Source: CAVXHQ01 sp963789535 (lineage in GTDB: Bacteria; Pseudomonadota; Alphaproteobacteria; Rhodobacterales; Rhodobacteraceae). From it: 64,000 bases of DNA. The translations under genes were made by a program, and so were the position numbers. Below the pieces are notes generated by a model, which was not told the origin of the DNA, did no database searches, and worked only from the letters and a program-made list of their open reading frames with translations. Within the stretch, counting starts at the first letter, position 1, and every line of letters begins with the position of its first letter. Of the stretch, positions 20,882 through 30,450 are shown piece after piece. The stretch lies in contig CAWBKU010000004.1 of the NCBI GenBank assembly GCA_963789535.1, positions 434,001-498,000 on the forward strand, in the 5' to 3' direction.

Positions 20882-21044
20882 CCGCCCGCATCGCCGCGTC
20901 CAGAACTATACGAGCCCGTTCCTCGCCATGACGGGGCTGATCCTGTTCTTCGGCCTCTGGACACTGGCCGCACTCGCCGGTCCGCTCTGGGCGCTGGCCA
21001 CGGCCCTCGCGCTGGACCGCCTCATCGCAGCGCTCCGCCGCTAG
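20874..21044 (+). CDS. Small membrane protein, 56 residues
   Basis: Begins inside the end of the aminotransferase gene (ATG within ATGCCTGA), which suggests translational coupling. The sequence starts with a charged RPHRRVQNY segment, then two hydrophobic stretches (about residues 17-36 and 37-50), and ends in RLIAALRR. Its 3' end overlaps the convergent EamA gene by 23 bases. No known family; the coupling and the membrane-protein composition are the only support. Confidence 0.5.
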   Translation: MPDRPHRRVQNYTSPFLAMTGLILFFGLWTLAALAGPLWALATALALDRLIAALRR

Positions 21045-21864
21045 ACAGCGACACCGCGATCCCGCCGAGCACCACGGCGGCGCAAAGCGCGAAGCGCCAC
21101 GTCACCGGTTCGCCCAGCAGGACCACGCCGCCCGCCGCCGCGATGACCGGCACCGAGAGCTGCGCCACCGCCGCCCTGCCCGCACCGAGGCGGGGGACGA
21201 CACCGTACCACAGCGCATAGCCAAGGCCCGAGGTAAGGCCCCCCGCCAGCAGCGCCAGTCCGAAGCCTGCCGCGGTCCAAGTTCGTTCGCCCCAGAGCAG
21301 CAGCGGGACCAGCATCGGGAGACACAGCAGGAAATTCGCCGCCGTCGCGGACAACGGGTCGCGCTCGCCACGCCCCAACAGCGAATAGATGCCCCAGCCG
21401 ACCGCGGCCACGATCATCAGCACGACCCCGGCGACCGGCAACACCACCGCCTCCGTCGGCCAGACCAGCGCCCCGAGGCCCGCCAGCGCGATCGCCGCCC
21501 CCAGCGCGCGGCGCCGCGTCACCGCCTCACCTCCCGCCAGCGCGCCGGCGAACATCGTGATCTGCACGCCGCCGAACAGAATCAGGGCGCCGACCCCGGT
21601 GTCGAGCGTCAGGTAGGCGAGCGAAAATCCGGCCATATAGGCCGCCAGCGTCGCCGCCCCGCCCAGTCGCCGGGCGATCCCGCCGCCGGGCCAGCCGCCG
21701 CGCCGTGCCAGCACCAGCGCCCAGAGAACCGCCACCCCCGCCGCCGTCCGGACCAGCGCGAACGTCTCGGGATCGGTGCCGAACCGCGCCACGCCGAGCC
21801 GCGTCAGCACAGAATTGGCGGCAAAAGCCACCAGCACCACGCACGTCAGAAGGATCAACCGCAT
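21022..21864 (-). CDS. EamA/DMT family transporter
   Basis: 280 residues with ten predicted membrane helices arranged as two EamA repeats of five, the drug/metabolite transporter fold. The first helix begins MRLILLTCVVLVAFAANSVLTRLGV, typical for the family; the second repeat starts near VAGVVLMIVAAVGWGIYSLLG. Such proteins usually export amino acids or other small metabolites. The ATG at 21864 is used; reading further upstream runs through an intergenic repeat. It is separated from the upstream isomerase gene only by a palindromic repeat element. Confidence 0.88.
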   Translation of the reverse strand: MRLILLTCVVLVAFAANSVLTRLGVARFGTDPETFALVRTAAGVAVLWALVLARRGGWPGGGIARRLGGAATLAAYMAGFSLAYLTLDTGVGALILFGGVQITMFAGALAGGEAVTRRRALGAAIALAGLGALVWPTEAVVLPVAGVVLMIVAAVGWGIYSLLGRGERDPLSATAANFLLCLPMLVPLLLWGERTWTAAGFGLALLAGGLTSGLGYALWYGVVPRLGAGRAAVAQLSVPVIAAAGGVVLLGEPVTWRFALCAAVVLGGIAVSLSSGGALR

Positions 21865-21872
21865 CACCGCGC

Positions 21873-21948
21873 AGGATGGGCAATCCTGCCCATCTTGCCC
21901 TTCGTTCGATGGCGGATCACGCGGGATGGGCAGGATTGCCCATCCTAC
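21873..21948. repeat. Palindromic repeat pair between two minus-strand genes
   Basis: Two inverted copies of a 22-base unit, AGGATGGGCAATCC plus TGCCCATC, at 21873-21894 and 21924-21945. Each unit is itself nearly palindromic. The right copy ends CCTAC, and its TAG on the minus strand is the stop codon of the isomerase gene. A third copy lies at 41532-41554. Confidence 0.8.
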
Positions 21949-22544
21949 AGGTGCCCGCCCAGATGCGCATCGAGGTCGTCGAGCCGGTCCTGCCCCCAGA
22001 ACCGCTCGTCGCCGTCGGTGATGTAGAACGGCGTTCCGAACGCGCCCGCCGCGACCGCCTCCTCGAGGTTGGCGCCATAGGTTTCCGCCGCCGTCATCAG
22101 CCCCTTGTCCGCCAGTTCCGGATCGAACCCCGCCGCGGCGAGGCAGTCGCGGATCACCGCATCCTCGGCAATGTCCCTGTCCTCGGCCCAGCACGCCGCC
22201 CCGATCGCATGCACCAGCCGGCCGACATCCCCGCCGCCCGCCGCCTGCGCCGTGATGATCGCATAGGCCGCCGGCGCGCCGTTGGTCGGCCAGTGTGCGG
22301 GTTTGAGGTTCAGCGTCAGTCCCGCCTTGATCGCCTGCCGCCGCAACTCCTGCGCGCGGTAGTGCATCCGGCTCGCGTGCCGGTCCTTGGGCGCCGTGCC
22401 GCCGGTGCGCGCAAACAGCGCCATCACGTCGAGCGGCTTGTAGGTCACGCTCGCCCCGTGCCGCGCCGCGATCTCGGACAGGCGGGTGCCCGCAAGGTAG
22501 ACATAGGGCGACAGCGTCGCGCAATAGCAGTCGATATGGGCCAT
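21945..22544 (-). CDS. 2-hydroxychromene-2-carboxylate isomerase-like (DsbA superfamily)
   Basis: 199-residue thioredoxin-fold protein of the HCCA isomerase/kappa GST group. The N-terminal strand and active-site Ser are in CATLSPYVYLAG (Ser12), where DsbA has CxxC; the helical insertion and the C-terminal AVAAGAFGTPFYITDGDERFWGQDRLDDLD return to the thioredoxin fold with the cis-Pro. In naphthalene degraders the enzyme uses glutathione to isomerise an aromatic ring product; no such pathway is nearby, so it may be a general glutathione-linked isomerase. Its TAG stop lies inside the palindromic repeat. Confidence 0.87.
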   Translation of the reverse strand: MAHIDCYCATLSPYVYLAGTRLSEIAARHGASVTYKPLDVMALFARTGGTAPKDRHASRMHYRAQELRRQAIKAGLTLNLKPAHWPTNGAPAAYAIITAQAAGGGDVGRLVHAIGAACWAEDRDIAEDAVIRDCLAAAGFDPELADKGLMTAAETYGANLEEAVAAGAFGTPFYITDGDERFWGQDRLDDLDAHLGGHL

Positions 22545-22647
22545 GGCCGGGGTTCCTTGCGTCCGAGACAGGAGGGTTTCTTTGCCTCAGGTTAGGCTTG
22601 TGCTAGGCGGTGTCAACGCGCCGAATCCTCCATCCCGGAACCGTGAC

Positions 22648-24027
22648 ATGCCGAGCCTGACCGAGCCGAAACTCTTTGCCGGCAACGCCAACCGGGGCCT
22701 CGCCAAATCGGTGGCGCGGCGGATGTCGATGCACCGGGGCATCAACGTCGGGCTGGTCGACGCCCGGGTCGAGCGCTTCAACGACGGCGAAATCTTCGTC
22801 GAGGTGTTCGAGAATGTCCGCGGCGAGGACATGTTCATCATCCAGCCGACCTCGAACCCCGCCAACGACAACCTGATGGAACTCCTCATCATCGCCGACG
22901 CGCTGCGGCGCTCGTCGGCGTCGCGGATCACCGCCGTCATCCCCTATTTCGGCTATGCGCGGCAGGACCGGCGCACCAAGGCGCGCACGCCCATTTCGGC
23001 CAAGCTGGTGGCGAACCTGATCGTGCAGTCGGGGATCGAGCGGGTGCTGACGATGGATCTGCACGCAGCACAGATCCAGGGCTTCTTCGACATCCCCGTC
23101 GACAACCTCTATGCCTCGCCGATCTTTGCCCTCGACATCGCGCATCACTTCAAGGGGTCGCGCGACAATCTGATGATCGTCTCGCCCGACGTCGGCGGCG
23201 TGGCGCGGGCGCGGGAACTGGCGCAGCGGATCGGCGCCCCCCTCGCCATCGTCGACAAGCGGCGCGAACGGGCCGGCGAAGTGGCCGAGATGACGGTGAT
23301 CGGCGAGGTGGCGGGCAAGTGCTGCATCATCGTCGACGACATCGTCGACACGGCGGGCACGTTGTGCAAGGCCGCCGACACCCTCATCGCGGCGGGCGCG
23401 ACCGAGGTGCACAGCTATATCACGCACGGTGTCCTGTCGGGCCCGGCCGTCGAGCGGATTACCGGATCGGTGATGAAATCCCTCGTCGTTACCGACAGCA
23501 TCGAGGCGAGCGACACCGTCCGCGCCTGCAAGGCGATCCGTATCGTGCCGACCGCGCCGATGTTCGCCCAAGCGATCCTCAACATCTGGAACGGCACCTC
23601 GGTCTCGTCGCTCTTCGACCACGAGACGCTGATGCCGATCTACGAGGGGTTCTATTCCGGACTCTGCACTCCCGACCCCTATGCCAAGCGGAGGATGCGA
23701 TGCGCCGACTGCTCCACTGGGCCGAGAAAGTCATGGCCATGGACGACCACACATGGGCGCGCCACGCGAGCCCGGCCTCGGTCTGGACCCGCATCCTCAC
23801 ACCGCTGCCGCTGCTCGCCGCCGCGATCTGGTCGCGGGACTGGCTCGGGTGGGCCGCTCTCGTCCCCGTCGGCCTCGTCTGCCTCTGGATCTGGCTCAAC
23901 CCGCGCCTCTTCACCGCCCCTGCCTCGCTCGAAAGCTGGTCGTCGCGCGCCGTACTGGGCGAGCGGGTGCTGCTGCGCCATCCGGATCTCGTGGCCGAGC
24001 ATCACCGGCGCCCGGTGCAGGTGCTGA
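22648..24027 (+). CDS. prs: Ribose-phosphate pyrophosphokinase, stop codon lost as sequenced
   Basis: Makes PRPP from ribose-5-phosphate and ATP. Family motifs are clear: FNDGEIFVEVFENVRGED, the ATP loop IPYFGYARQDRR, LTMDLHAAQIQGFF and the PRPP loop CCIIVDDIVDTAGTL. The family length is about 340 residues and homology ends at IYEGFYSGL (residue 339). The next codon is TGC (23665-23667) where one base fewer would give TGA. As written, translation continues 120 more residues of Arg/Ser/Pro-rich sequence, out of frame through the next gene, to 24027. I infer that the real gene ends near 23667. Confidence 0.9.
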   Translation: MPSLTEPKLFAGNANRGLAKSVARRMSMHRGINVGLVDARVERFNDGEIFVEVFENVRGEDMFIIQPTSNPANDNLMELLIIADALRRSSASRITAVIPYFGYARQDRRTKARTPISAKLVANLIVQSGIERVLTMDLHAAQIQGFFDIPVDNLYASPIFALDIAHHFKGSRDNLMIVSPDVGGVARARELAQRIGAPLAIVDKRRERAGEVAEMTVIGEVAGKCCIIVDDIVDTAGTLCKAADTLIAAGATEVHSYITHGVLSGPAVERITGSVMKSLVVTDSIEASDTVRACKAIRIVPTAPMFAQAILNIWNGTSVSSLFDHETLMPIYEGFYSGLCTPDPYAKRRMRCADCSTGPRKSWPWTTTHGRATRARPRSGPASSHRCRCSPPRSGRGTGSGGPLSSPSASSASGSGSTRASSPPLPRSKAGRRAPYWASGCCCAIRISWPSITGARCRC

Positions 24028-24215
24028 CGCTGCTGAGCGCGTTTGGCGTCGCCCCCTTCGTCTGGGGCCTCTGGCGCTTCGACCCCGGCTTTACCCTGCT
24101 CGGCATCGTCCTCGTCACGGGGGCCAAGACATGGTTCGTCGACCGCGCCGCCTGGATCTGGGACGACGCGATGCGCGCGGGCCTCACCCCGGCGGACCTG
24201 CGCAGCCGCCCCTGA
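23700..24215 (+). CDS. DUF6653-like small membrane protein
   Basis: 171 residues starting MRRLLHWAEKVMAMDDHTWARHA, with hydrophobic segments at about 29-58 and 103-135 and a conserved-looking WIWLNPRLF and KTWFVDRAAWIWDD. I associate this layout with DUF6653 membrane proteins; function unknown. A GGAGG precedes the ATG by six bases. It starts about 30 bases after the expected prs stop, so prs and this gene are probably co-transcribed. The prs reading frame, as sequenced, overlaps about two thirds of this gene. Confidence 0.72.
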   Translation: MRRLLHWAEKVMAMDDHTWARHASPASVWTRILTPLPLLAAAIWSRDWLGWAALVPVGLVCLWIWLNPRLFTAPASLESWSSRAVLGERVLLRHPDLVAEHHRRPVQVLTLLSAFGVAPFVWGLWRFDPGFTLLGIVLVTGAKTWFVDRAAWIWDDAMRAGLTPADLRSRP

Positions 24216-24294
24216 GACGGCGCGCCGCCCCCGGCTAACGTTGCCGTAACAACTCCCCCCGGAGGGTCCGCAAACTGCCGAAAGCGCGCGGGGT

Positions 24295-24645
24295 CTAGTA
24301 AAGTGCCCAGTCCTCTGCATCCCGCACCGGCCCGATCGCCTGCCAGCCCACGCGGACGCGGGCGACGCGCGTGTCGCCCCAGGTGCGGAACACGATCGCA
24401 AAGCTTTTGGCCGTCACATCCTCGGCCTGCACGTCGGCGCGGGCGTTGGCGGTGTTGGACATATCGAACATCGTCAGGCACACCGTCACCAGCGGCACCT
24501 CGACGAAGGGTTCCGAGAACGTCACATGGCTGCGTGCCTCGCGCTGGCCCTCGCCGGTCCACATGGTGCCGTCGTTCATATAGTCCGAGAACAGGACGAC
24601 ATCGCCCTGAACCACGCCCACGCGATGGTGTCCGAATTTCCGCAA
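24295..24645 (-). CDS. H-type lectin domain protein
   Basis: Small cytoplasmic-type protein of about 116 residues built almost entirely of an H-type lectin fold: GDVVLFSDYMNDGTMWTGEG, then REARSHVTFSEPFVEVPLVTVCLTMFDMSNTANARADVQAEDVTAKSF and the closing FRTWGDTRVARVRVGWQAIG. Eukaryotic H-type lectins bind N-acetylgalactosamine; the bacterial ones are uncharacterised. I place the start at a TTG preceded by GGGGGAAGG, which gives the usual RKFGHHRVGV N-terminus; a longer ATG reading would run back through the atp terminator. The codon choice is uncertain. No signal peptide is seen. Confidence 0.75.
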   Translation of the reverse strand: MRKFGHHRVGVVQGDVVLFSDYMNDGTMWTGEGQREARSHVTFSEPFVEVPLVTVCLTMFDMSNTANARADVQAEDVTAKSFAIVFRTWGDTRVARVRVGWQAIGPVRDAEDWALY

Positions 24646-24735
24646 GACCTTCCCCCGACCCGACAGCAGCGCCGGCTGAAAACCGCCGACAGCCTGCGGT
24701 GACAATGCGGCAAAATTCCGGTCTGTCCAACGACA

Positions 24736-24765
24736 AAGGCCCCGCACGTTCAGGTGCGGGGCCTT
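24736..24765 (-). terminator. Terminator of the ATP synthase operon
   Basis: Perfect 12-bp stem AAGGCCCCGCAC / GTGCGGGGCCTT with a six-base loop, 22 bases after the atpC stop. On the minus strand the stem is followed by TTTGTC, a short T-run, so intrinsic termination is likely. Confidence 0.8.
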
Positions 24766-24786
24766 CGTCATTGCATCGGGTGCGCC

Positions 24787-25227
24787 TCAGCCGAAGCTGG
24801 AAACCTTCGGATCGAGGCCGATGTGGGTGCCCAGCGCCATCATGTCGGCGAGCAGCTTTGCCGCATCGTCGACCGGACCGGGCTCGTTCTTGAACGCTTC
24901 GCGCGCCTTGGCATGCGCCTCATGGACCGGTTTCAGCATGTCGTCATAGACCGCCTGAGTCACCTCGCCGCGCGGCAGTGCCTGCTCGGCCAGGACCGAG
25001 ACACCGTCGCCGGTGATCTCGGCAAAACCGCCGGACACCACGTATTCCTCGGTCTTGCCCGCCGCCACGACGCGCAGGACGCCGGGGCGCAGGGTGGTGA
25101 TCGTGGGGGCGTGGCCCGCCATCGCCGTCATGTCGCCGTCGGCCCCGGGGATCTGCACCTCCGTCGCCTCGAGCGAGGCCAGCCGCCGCTCGGGCGAGAC
25201 GAGGTCGAATTGCAGGGTCTCTGCCAT
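24787..25227 (-). CDS. atpC: F1 ATP synthase epsilon subunit
   Basis: Part of the rotating central stalk; couples and can inhibit F1. 146 residues. The N-terminal beta-sandwich reads LQFDLVSPERRLASLEATEVQIPGADGDMTAMAGHAPTITTLRPG and VVSGGFAEI, the standard epsilon pattern. The C-terminal helical part contains PVHEAHAKAREAFKNEPGP and differs from the enterobacterial hairpin, as is usual in alphaproteobacteria, where inhibition is taken over by the separate zeta subunit. Last gene of the minus-strand operon, 21 bp after atpD, followed by a strong hairpin. Confidence 0.95.
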   Translation of the reverse strand: MAETLQFDLVSPERRLASLEATEVQIPGADGDMTAMAGHAPTITTLRPGVLRVVAAGKTEEYVVSGGFAEITGDGVSVLAEQALPRGEVTQAVYDDMLKPVHEAHAKAREAFKNEPGPVDDAAKLLADMMALGTHIGLDPKVSSFG

Positions 25228-25248
25228 GGCTTGTCCTGACCTGTCTGG

Positions 25249-26673
25249 TTACGCGGCGGCGGCGGCCATGCGCTGGGCCTTGGCCTTCACGTCGTCGATG
25301 CCGCCGACCATGTAGAACGCACCTTCGGGCAGGTGGTCGTATTCACCGGCCACCACCGCCTTGAACGAGGCGATCGTCTCTTCGAGCGGCACCTGAACCC
25401 CGTCCGATCCGGTGAACACCTTGGCCACGTCGAAGGGCTGCGACAGGAACCGCTGGATCTTGCGGGCGCGCGACACCGTCAGTTTGTCCTCTTCGCTCAG
25501 TTCGTCCATCCCGAGGATGGCGATGATGTCCTGAAGCGATTTGTAGCGCTGCAACGTCTGCTGCACCTGTGCTGCGACGTTGTAGTGCTCTTCGCCGACG
25601 ATCTGCGGGTCCATCAGGCGCGAGGTGCTGTCGAGCGGGTCGACGGCCGGATAGATGCCGAGTTCCGAGATCGCGCGGCTCAGCGTCGTGGTTGCGTCGA
25701 GGTGCGCGAACGAGGTCGCGGGGGCCGGGTCGGTGAGGTCGTCGGCGGGCACGTAGATCGCCTGAACGGAGGTGATCGAGCCGTTCTTGGTCGAGGTGAT
25801 CCGCTCCTGCATGGTGCCCATGTCGGTGGCCAGCGTCGGCTGATAGCCCACGGCAGAGGGGATGCGGCCCAGAAGGGCGGACACTTCGGAGCCTGCCTGC
25901 GTGAAGCGGAAGATGTTGTCGACGAAGAACAGCACGTCGGTGCCCGAGGAATCGCGGAAGCTCTCGGCCATCGTCAGGCCCGAGAGGGCGACGCGCATCC
26001 GCGCCCCCGGCGGCTCGTTCATCTGGCCGAACACGAGGGCAACCTTGGATTTCGTCAGGTCGTCGATGTCGATGACACCCGCGTCGATGAATTCGTGATA
26101 GAGGTCGTTGCCCTCGCGCGTCCGCTCGCCCACGCCCGCGAAGACCGAATAGCCCGAGTGGACCTTGGCGATGTTGTTGATCAGTTCCTGGATGAGAACC
26201 GTCTTGCCCACACCGGCACCGCCGAACAGGCCGATCTTGCCGCCCTTGGCATAGGGGGCCAGAAGGTCGATGACCTTGATGCCGGTCACGAGGATTTCCG
26301 ACGCCGTCGACTGCGCCTCGAAGGGCGGCGCGTCGGCGTGGATCGAGCGGCGCTCGTCCTCGCCGATCGGGCCCTTCTCGTCGATCGGCTCGCCCACGAC
26401 GTTCATGATCCGCCCCAGCGTCGCGTCGCCCACCGGCACGGTGATCGGCCCGTCCTGATCGACGACCTCTTGGCCGCGCACGAGGCCCTCGGTGGCGTCC
26501 ATCGCGATGCAGCGCACGGTGCTCTCGCCCAGATGCTGTGCGACCTCGAGGACCAGCTTGCGGCCGTTGTTGTCGGTCGTCAGCGCGTTGAGGATCTGCG
26601 GCAGATCCCCAGGGAACTGCACGTCGACGACGGCGCCGATGACCTGCGTGATCTTGCCTTTGGCGTTTGCCAT
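25249..26673 (-). CDS. atpD: F1 ATP synthase beta subunit
   Basis: Catalytic subunit of F1; 474 residues, full length. The P-loop GGAGVGKTVLI (about residues 150-160), the catalytic Glu region VGERTREGNDLYHEF, and VFGQMNEPPGARMRV are all intact, as is the DELSEEDK segment of the DELSEED lever. The ATG at 26673 follows GGAGACCAAACAC. It lies 18 bp after atpG. Confidence 0.98.
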   Translation of the reverse strand: MANAKGKITQVIGAVVDVQFPGDLPQILNALTTDNNGRKLVLEVAQHLGESTVRCIAMDATEGLVRGQEVVDQDGPITVPVGDATLGRIMNVVGEPIDEKGPIGEDERRSIHADAPPFEAQSTASEILVTGIKVIDLLAPYAKGGKIGLFGGAGVGKTVLIQELINNIAKVHSGYSVFAGVGERTREGNDLYHEFIDAGVIDIDDLTKSKVALVFGQMNEPPGARMRVALSGLTMAESFRDSSGTDVLFFVDNIFRFTQAGSEVSALLGRIPSAVGYQPTLATDMGTMQERITSTKNGSITSVQAIYVPADDLTDPAPATSFAHLDATTTLSRAISELGIYPAVDPLDSTSRLMDPQIVGEEHYNVAAQVQQTLQRYKSLQDIIAILGMDELSEEDKLTVSRARKIQRFLSQPFDVAKVFTGSDGVQVPLEETIASFKAVVAGEYDHLPEGAFYMVGGIDDVKAKAQRMAAAAA

Positions 26674-26691
26674 GTGTTTGGTCTCCGGTCG

Positions 26692-27564
26692 TTAAAGGGC
26701 TTCGGCGCCCGAAATGATTTCGATCAGCTCGTTGGTGATCTTGGCCTGACGCGAGCGGTTGTACTGGATCGTCAGCTTGTCGATCATCTCGCCCGCGTTG
26801 CGGGTGGCATTGTCCATGGCGCTCATCCGCGCGCCCTGTTCGGAGGCGCCGTTCTCGAGCAGGGCGGCGAAAATCGCCGTCGCCACGCCGCGCGGCAACA
26901 GGTCGGCGAGGATCGCCTCCTCGCTCGGCTCGTAGTCGTAGAGCGTCGAGGCCCCGGCCTCCTCGGTCTCGAAGGTTGCGGGGATGACCTGCTGGGCCGT
27001 CGGTTTCTGGCTGATGACGTTCTCGAACTCGGAAAAGAAGATCGTCGCCACATCGAATTCGGCCGCGTCGAACCGGTCGAGCACGTCCTTGGCCACATTG
27101 CGCGCGTCGGCATAGGCGAGTTTCTTGACACCGGACAGATCGACATGCCCGACGAAATACTTGCCGTAGTCGCGCCGCATCGAGTCGCGGCCCTTCTTGC
27201 CGACGGTCAGGATCTTCACCGTCTTGCCCTCGCCCAGCAGCCTGGTCGCGTGGGTCTTTGCAAGCTTGGCGATGTTGGCGTTGAAGCCGCCGCACAGGCC
27301 CCGCTCGGCGGTCATCACGACCAGCAGGTGCACCTTGTCCTCGCCCGTGCCCGACAGCAGACGGGGTGCCGTGTCCGAACCGCCGACGGAGGCCGACAGG
27401 CCGGCCATGACGGCGGTGAACCGCTCGGTATAGGGACGCGCCTGTTCGGCCGCCTCCTGCGCGCGACGAAGTTTCGCCGCGGCGACCATCTGCATCGCCT
27501 TGGTGATCTTGCGGGTCGATTTGACCGACGCGATCCGGTTCTTGAGATCCTTGAGACTAGGCAC
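26692..27564 (-). CDS. atpG: F1 ATP synthase gamma subunit
   Basis: Central rotor shaft of F1; 290 residues. The N-terminal helix MPSLKDLKNRIASVKSTRKITKAMQMVAAAKLRRAQ and the C-terminal helix AMDNATRNAGEMIDKLTIQYNRSRQAKITNELIEIISGAEAL are the two conserved coiled-coil strands. The middle domain contains TAERGLCGGFNANI. The gene lies between atpA (26 bp upstream) and atpD (18 bp downstream) and belongs to the same transcript. Confidence 0.97.
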   Translation of the reverse strand: MPSLKDLKNRIASVKSTRKITKAMQMVAAAKLRRAQEAAEQARPYTERFTAVMAGLSASVGGSDTAPRLLSGTGEDKVHLLVVMTAERGLCGGFNANIAKLAKTHATRLLGEGKTVKILTVGKKGRDSMRRDYGKYFVGHVDLSGVKKLAYADARNVAKDVLDRFDAAEFDVATIFFSEFENVISQKPTAQQVIPATFETEEAGASTLYDYEPSEEAILADLLPRGVATAIFAALLENGASEQGARMSAMDNATRNAGEMIDKLTIQYNRSRQAKITNELIEIISGAEAL

Positions 27565-27590
27565 GTGCCGTCCCCCTCCCGGTCAGATAA

Positions 27591-29129
<1,539 letters not shown>

Positions 29130-29690
29130 TTACCGGGCCTCTTTCATGGAGTTCTGGAGTGCCGTGAGGCGTGCCGCGACCGAGGTGTCGATCATCTGGC
29201 TGCCCATTTTCACGACGAGGCCACCGATGAGGCTCTCATCGACGCTCGCCTTTATCTGCACGTCCTTGCCCGCCTTCTCGCTCAGCGATTTCACGAGTCG
29301 GTCGGACTGGGTCTTGGTCAGCGCTTTGGCCGAGACGACCTCGGCGGTCACTTCGCCGCGGGCGTCCGCGATCCGGTCGCGCAGGATGGTGAGCATGTAG
29401 GGCACCACGAAGAGCCGCCGCTTGGACGCCATGAGCGCAAGGGTGTTGGTCATCGTCGGCGACAGCTTCATCTTCTTTGCCACGGCGCCGATACCGGCGG
29501 CCTGCTCGTCGCGGGTATAGATCGGCGAGGCGATGAGGGCACGCAGATCCGCACTCTCGTCCAGAGCCGCCGACAGCGCGTCGACATCCCCGGCGAGCGC
29601 GTCGATGCCCTTGCCCTCTTGTGCGAGGCCGAACACGGCGGTCGCGTAACGCCCGGCGATCCCGGTCGAGATCGAAACTGGTTCGGACAC
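29130..29690 (-). CDS. atpH: F1 ATP synthase delta subunit
   Basis: Joins the peripheral stalk to the top of F1; 186 residues. The N-terminal six-helix domain starts SISTGIAGRYATAVFGLA, and the C-terminal part carries SAKALTKTQSDRLVKSLSEKAGKDVQIKASVDESLIGGLVVKMGSQMIDTSVAARL, the conserved OSCP/delta ending. I use the GTG start of VSEPVSIST, preceded by AAGGGGTGGAT; longer readings upstream are Arg-rich and not delta-like. First gene of the atpHAGDC operon. Confidence 0.95.
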   Translation of the reverse strand: MSEPVSISTGIAGRYATAVFGLAQEGKGIDALAGDVDALSAALDESADLRALIASPIYTRDEQAAGIGAVAKKMKLSPTMTNTLALMASKRRLFVVPYMLTILRDRIADARGEVTAEVVSAKALTKTQSDRLVKSLSEKAGKDVQIKASVDESLIGGLVVKMGSQMIDTSVAARLTALQNSMKEAR

Positions 29691-29794
29691 ATCCACCCCT
29701 TGCGATTGTCTGGCAGCCGCGCCACGGCACCGTCCCGGGCACCATGACGCCATGGACACGCAACCACGCAAGGCCGCGCGCCAAAATCTAGGGC

Positions 29795-29823
29795 GATGTA
29801 GCAGAGAGGTTCACACCTCGCAA
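29795..29823 (-). promoter_or_regulatory. Candidate promoter of the atp operon
   Basis: On the minus strand TTGCGA, 17 bases, then TACATC, about 105 bases upstream of the atpH start. It is a moderate match to the sigma-70 consensus. The rest of the divergent gap 29691-29999 shows no gene. Confidence 0.3.
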
Positions 29824-29921
29824 CCGCTTCGGACAGAAAGATCCGGCATGGACCAAGGCTGCCGCGATGCCGCTTTCGGCGCGACGCCGCCGACCCCGCG
29901 CAACCTTCACCGCGGCGGGAA

Positions 29922-29949
29922 TTGACAGGGGCAAGGCGCGGCATATGTC
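29922..29949 (+). promoter_or_regulatory. Candidate promoter of the DUF305 gene
   Basis: Perfect -35 hexamer TTGACA, 16-base spacer, and TATGTC as -10, ending 50 bases before the DUF305 start codon. The -35 is strong and the -10 is weak. Confidence 0.45.
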
Positions 29950-29999
29950 GAAGAAACGGCGCGCCACGACGGCGGCCGGGGACAGGAATCGGGGCAGAT

Positions 30000-30440
30000 A
30001 TGGCGAATGCATGGGTCACGGGGATCGTGGGCGCGGTTATCGGAGGGGCGGCGGTCTATCTGGGGGCCGGAACGCTGGGGCTGGGGGGCGGCACGATGCC
30101 GATGCCGATGACGATGGCGGAAGAAACGGGGGCCACCTCGCCCGAGGCCGCGCCCGGCGAGGGCATGACGATGCCAGGCGCGGCAAACGCCGAGGTCGGC
30201 GCCTATGACGCCGTGATGACCCGGATGATGGCGGCGACGCCTGCGCCGACGGGCGACCCGGAGGTCGACTACATGCAGGGCATGGTGCCGCATCACCGTG
30301 CCGCGGTCGAAATGTCGCAGATCGTCCTCGAGTCCGGCACCGACGACCCGACGGTCCGCGCCCTCGCCGAGGGGATCATCGCGGGACAAGAGGCGGAGAT
30401 CGCCGAAATCGAGGCCTGGCTCGCCGCGCGCGACGGCTGA
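30000..30440 (+). CDS. DUF305 family protein, membrane-anchored
   Basis: 146 residues. An N-terminal hydrophobic segment (AWVTGIVGAVIGGAAVYLGAG) serves as anchor or uncleaved signal, followed by a Met-rich linker (GTMPMPMTMAEE, GEGMTMPG) and a DUF305 four-helix domain with DYMQGMVPHHRAAVEMSQI and IIAGQEAEIAEIEAWL. The Met- and His-rich character matches relatives such as CopM that bind copper in the periplasm, so a metal role is plausible but inferred. It is divergent from the atp operon. Confidence 0.82.
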   Translation: MANAWVTGIVGAVIGGAAVYLGAGTLGLGGGTMPMPMTMAEETGATSPEAAPGEGMTMPGAANAEVGAYDAVMTRMMAATPAPTGDPEVDYMQGMVPHHRAAVEMSQIVLESGTDDPTVRALAEGIIAGQEAEIAEIEAWLAARDG

Positions 30441-30450
30441 CCAGAGCCGC

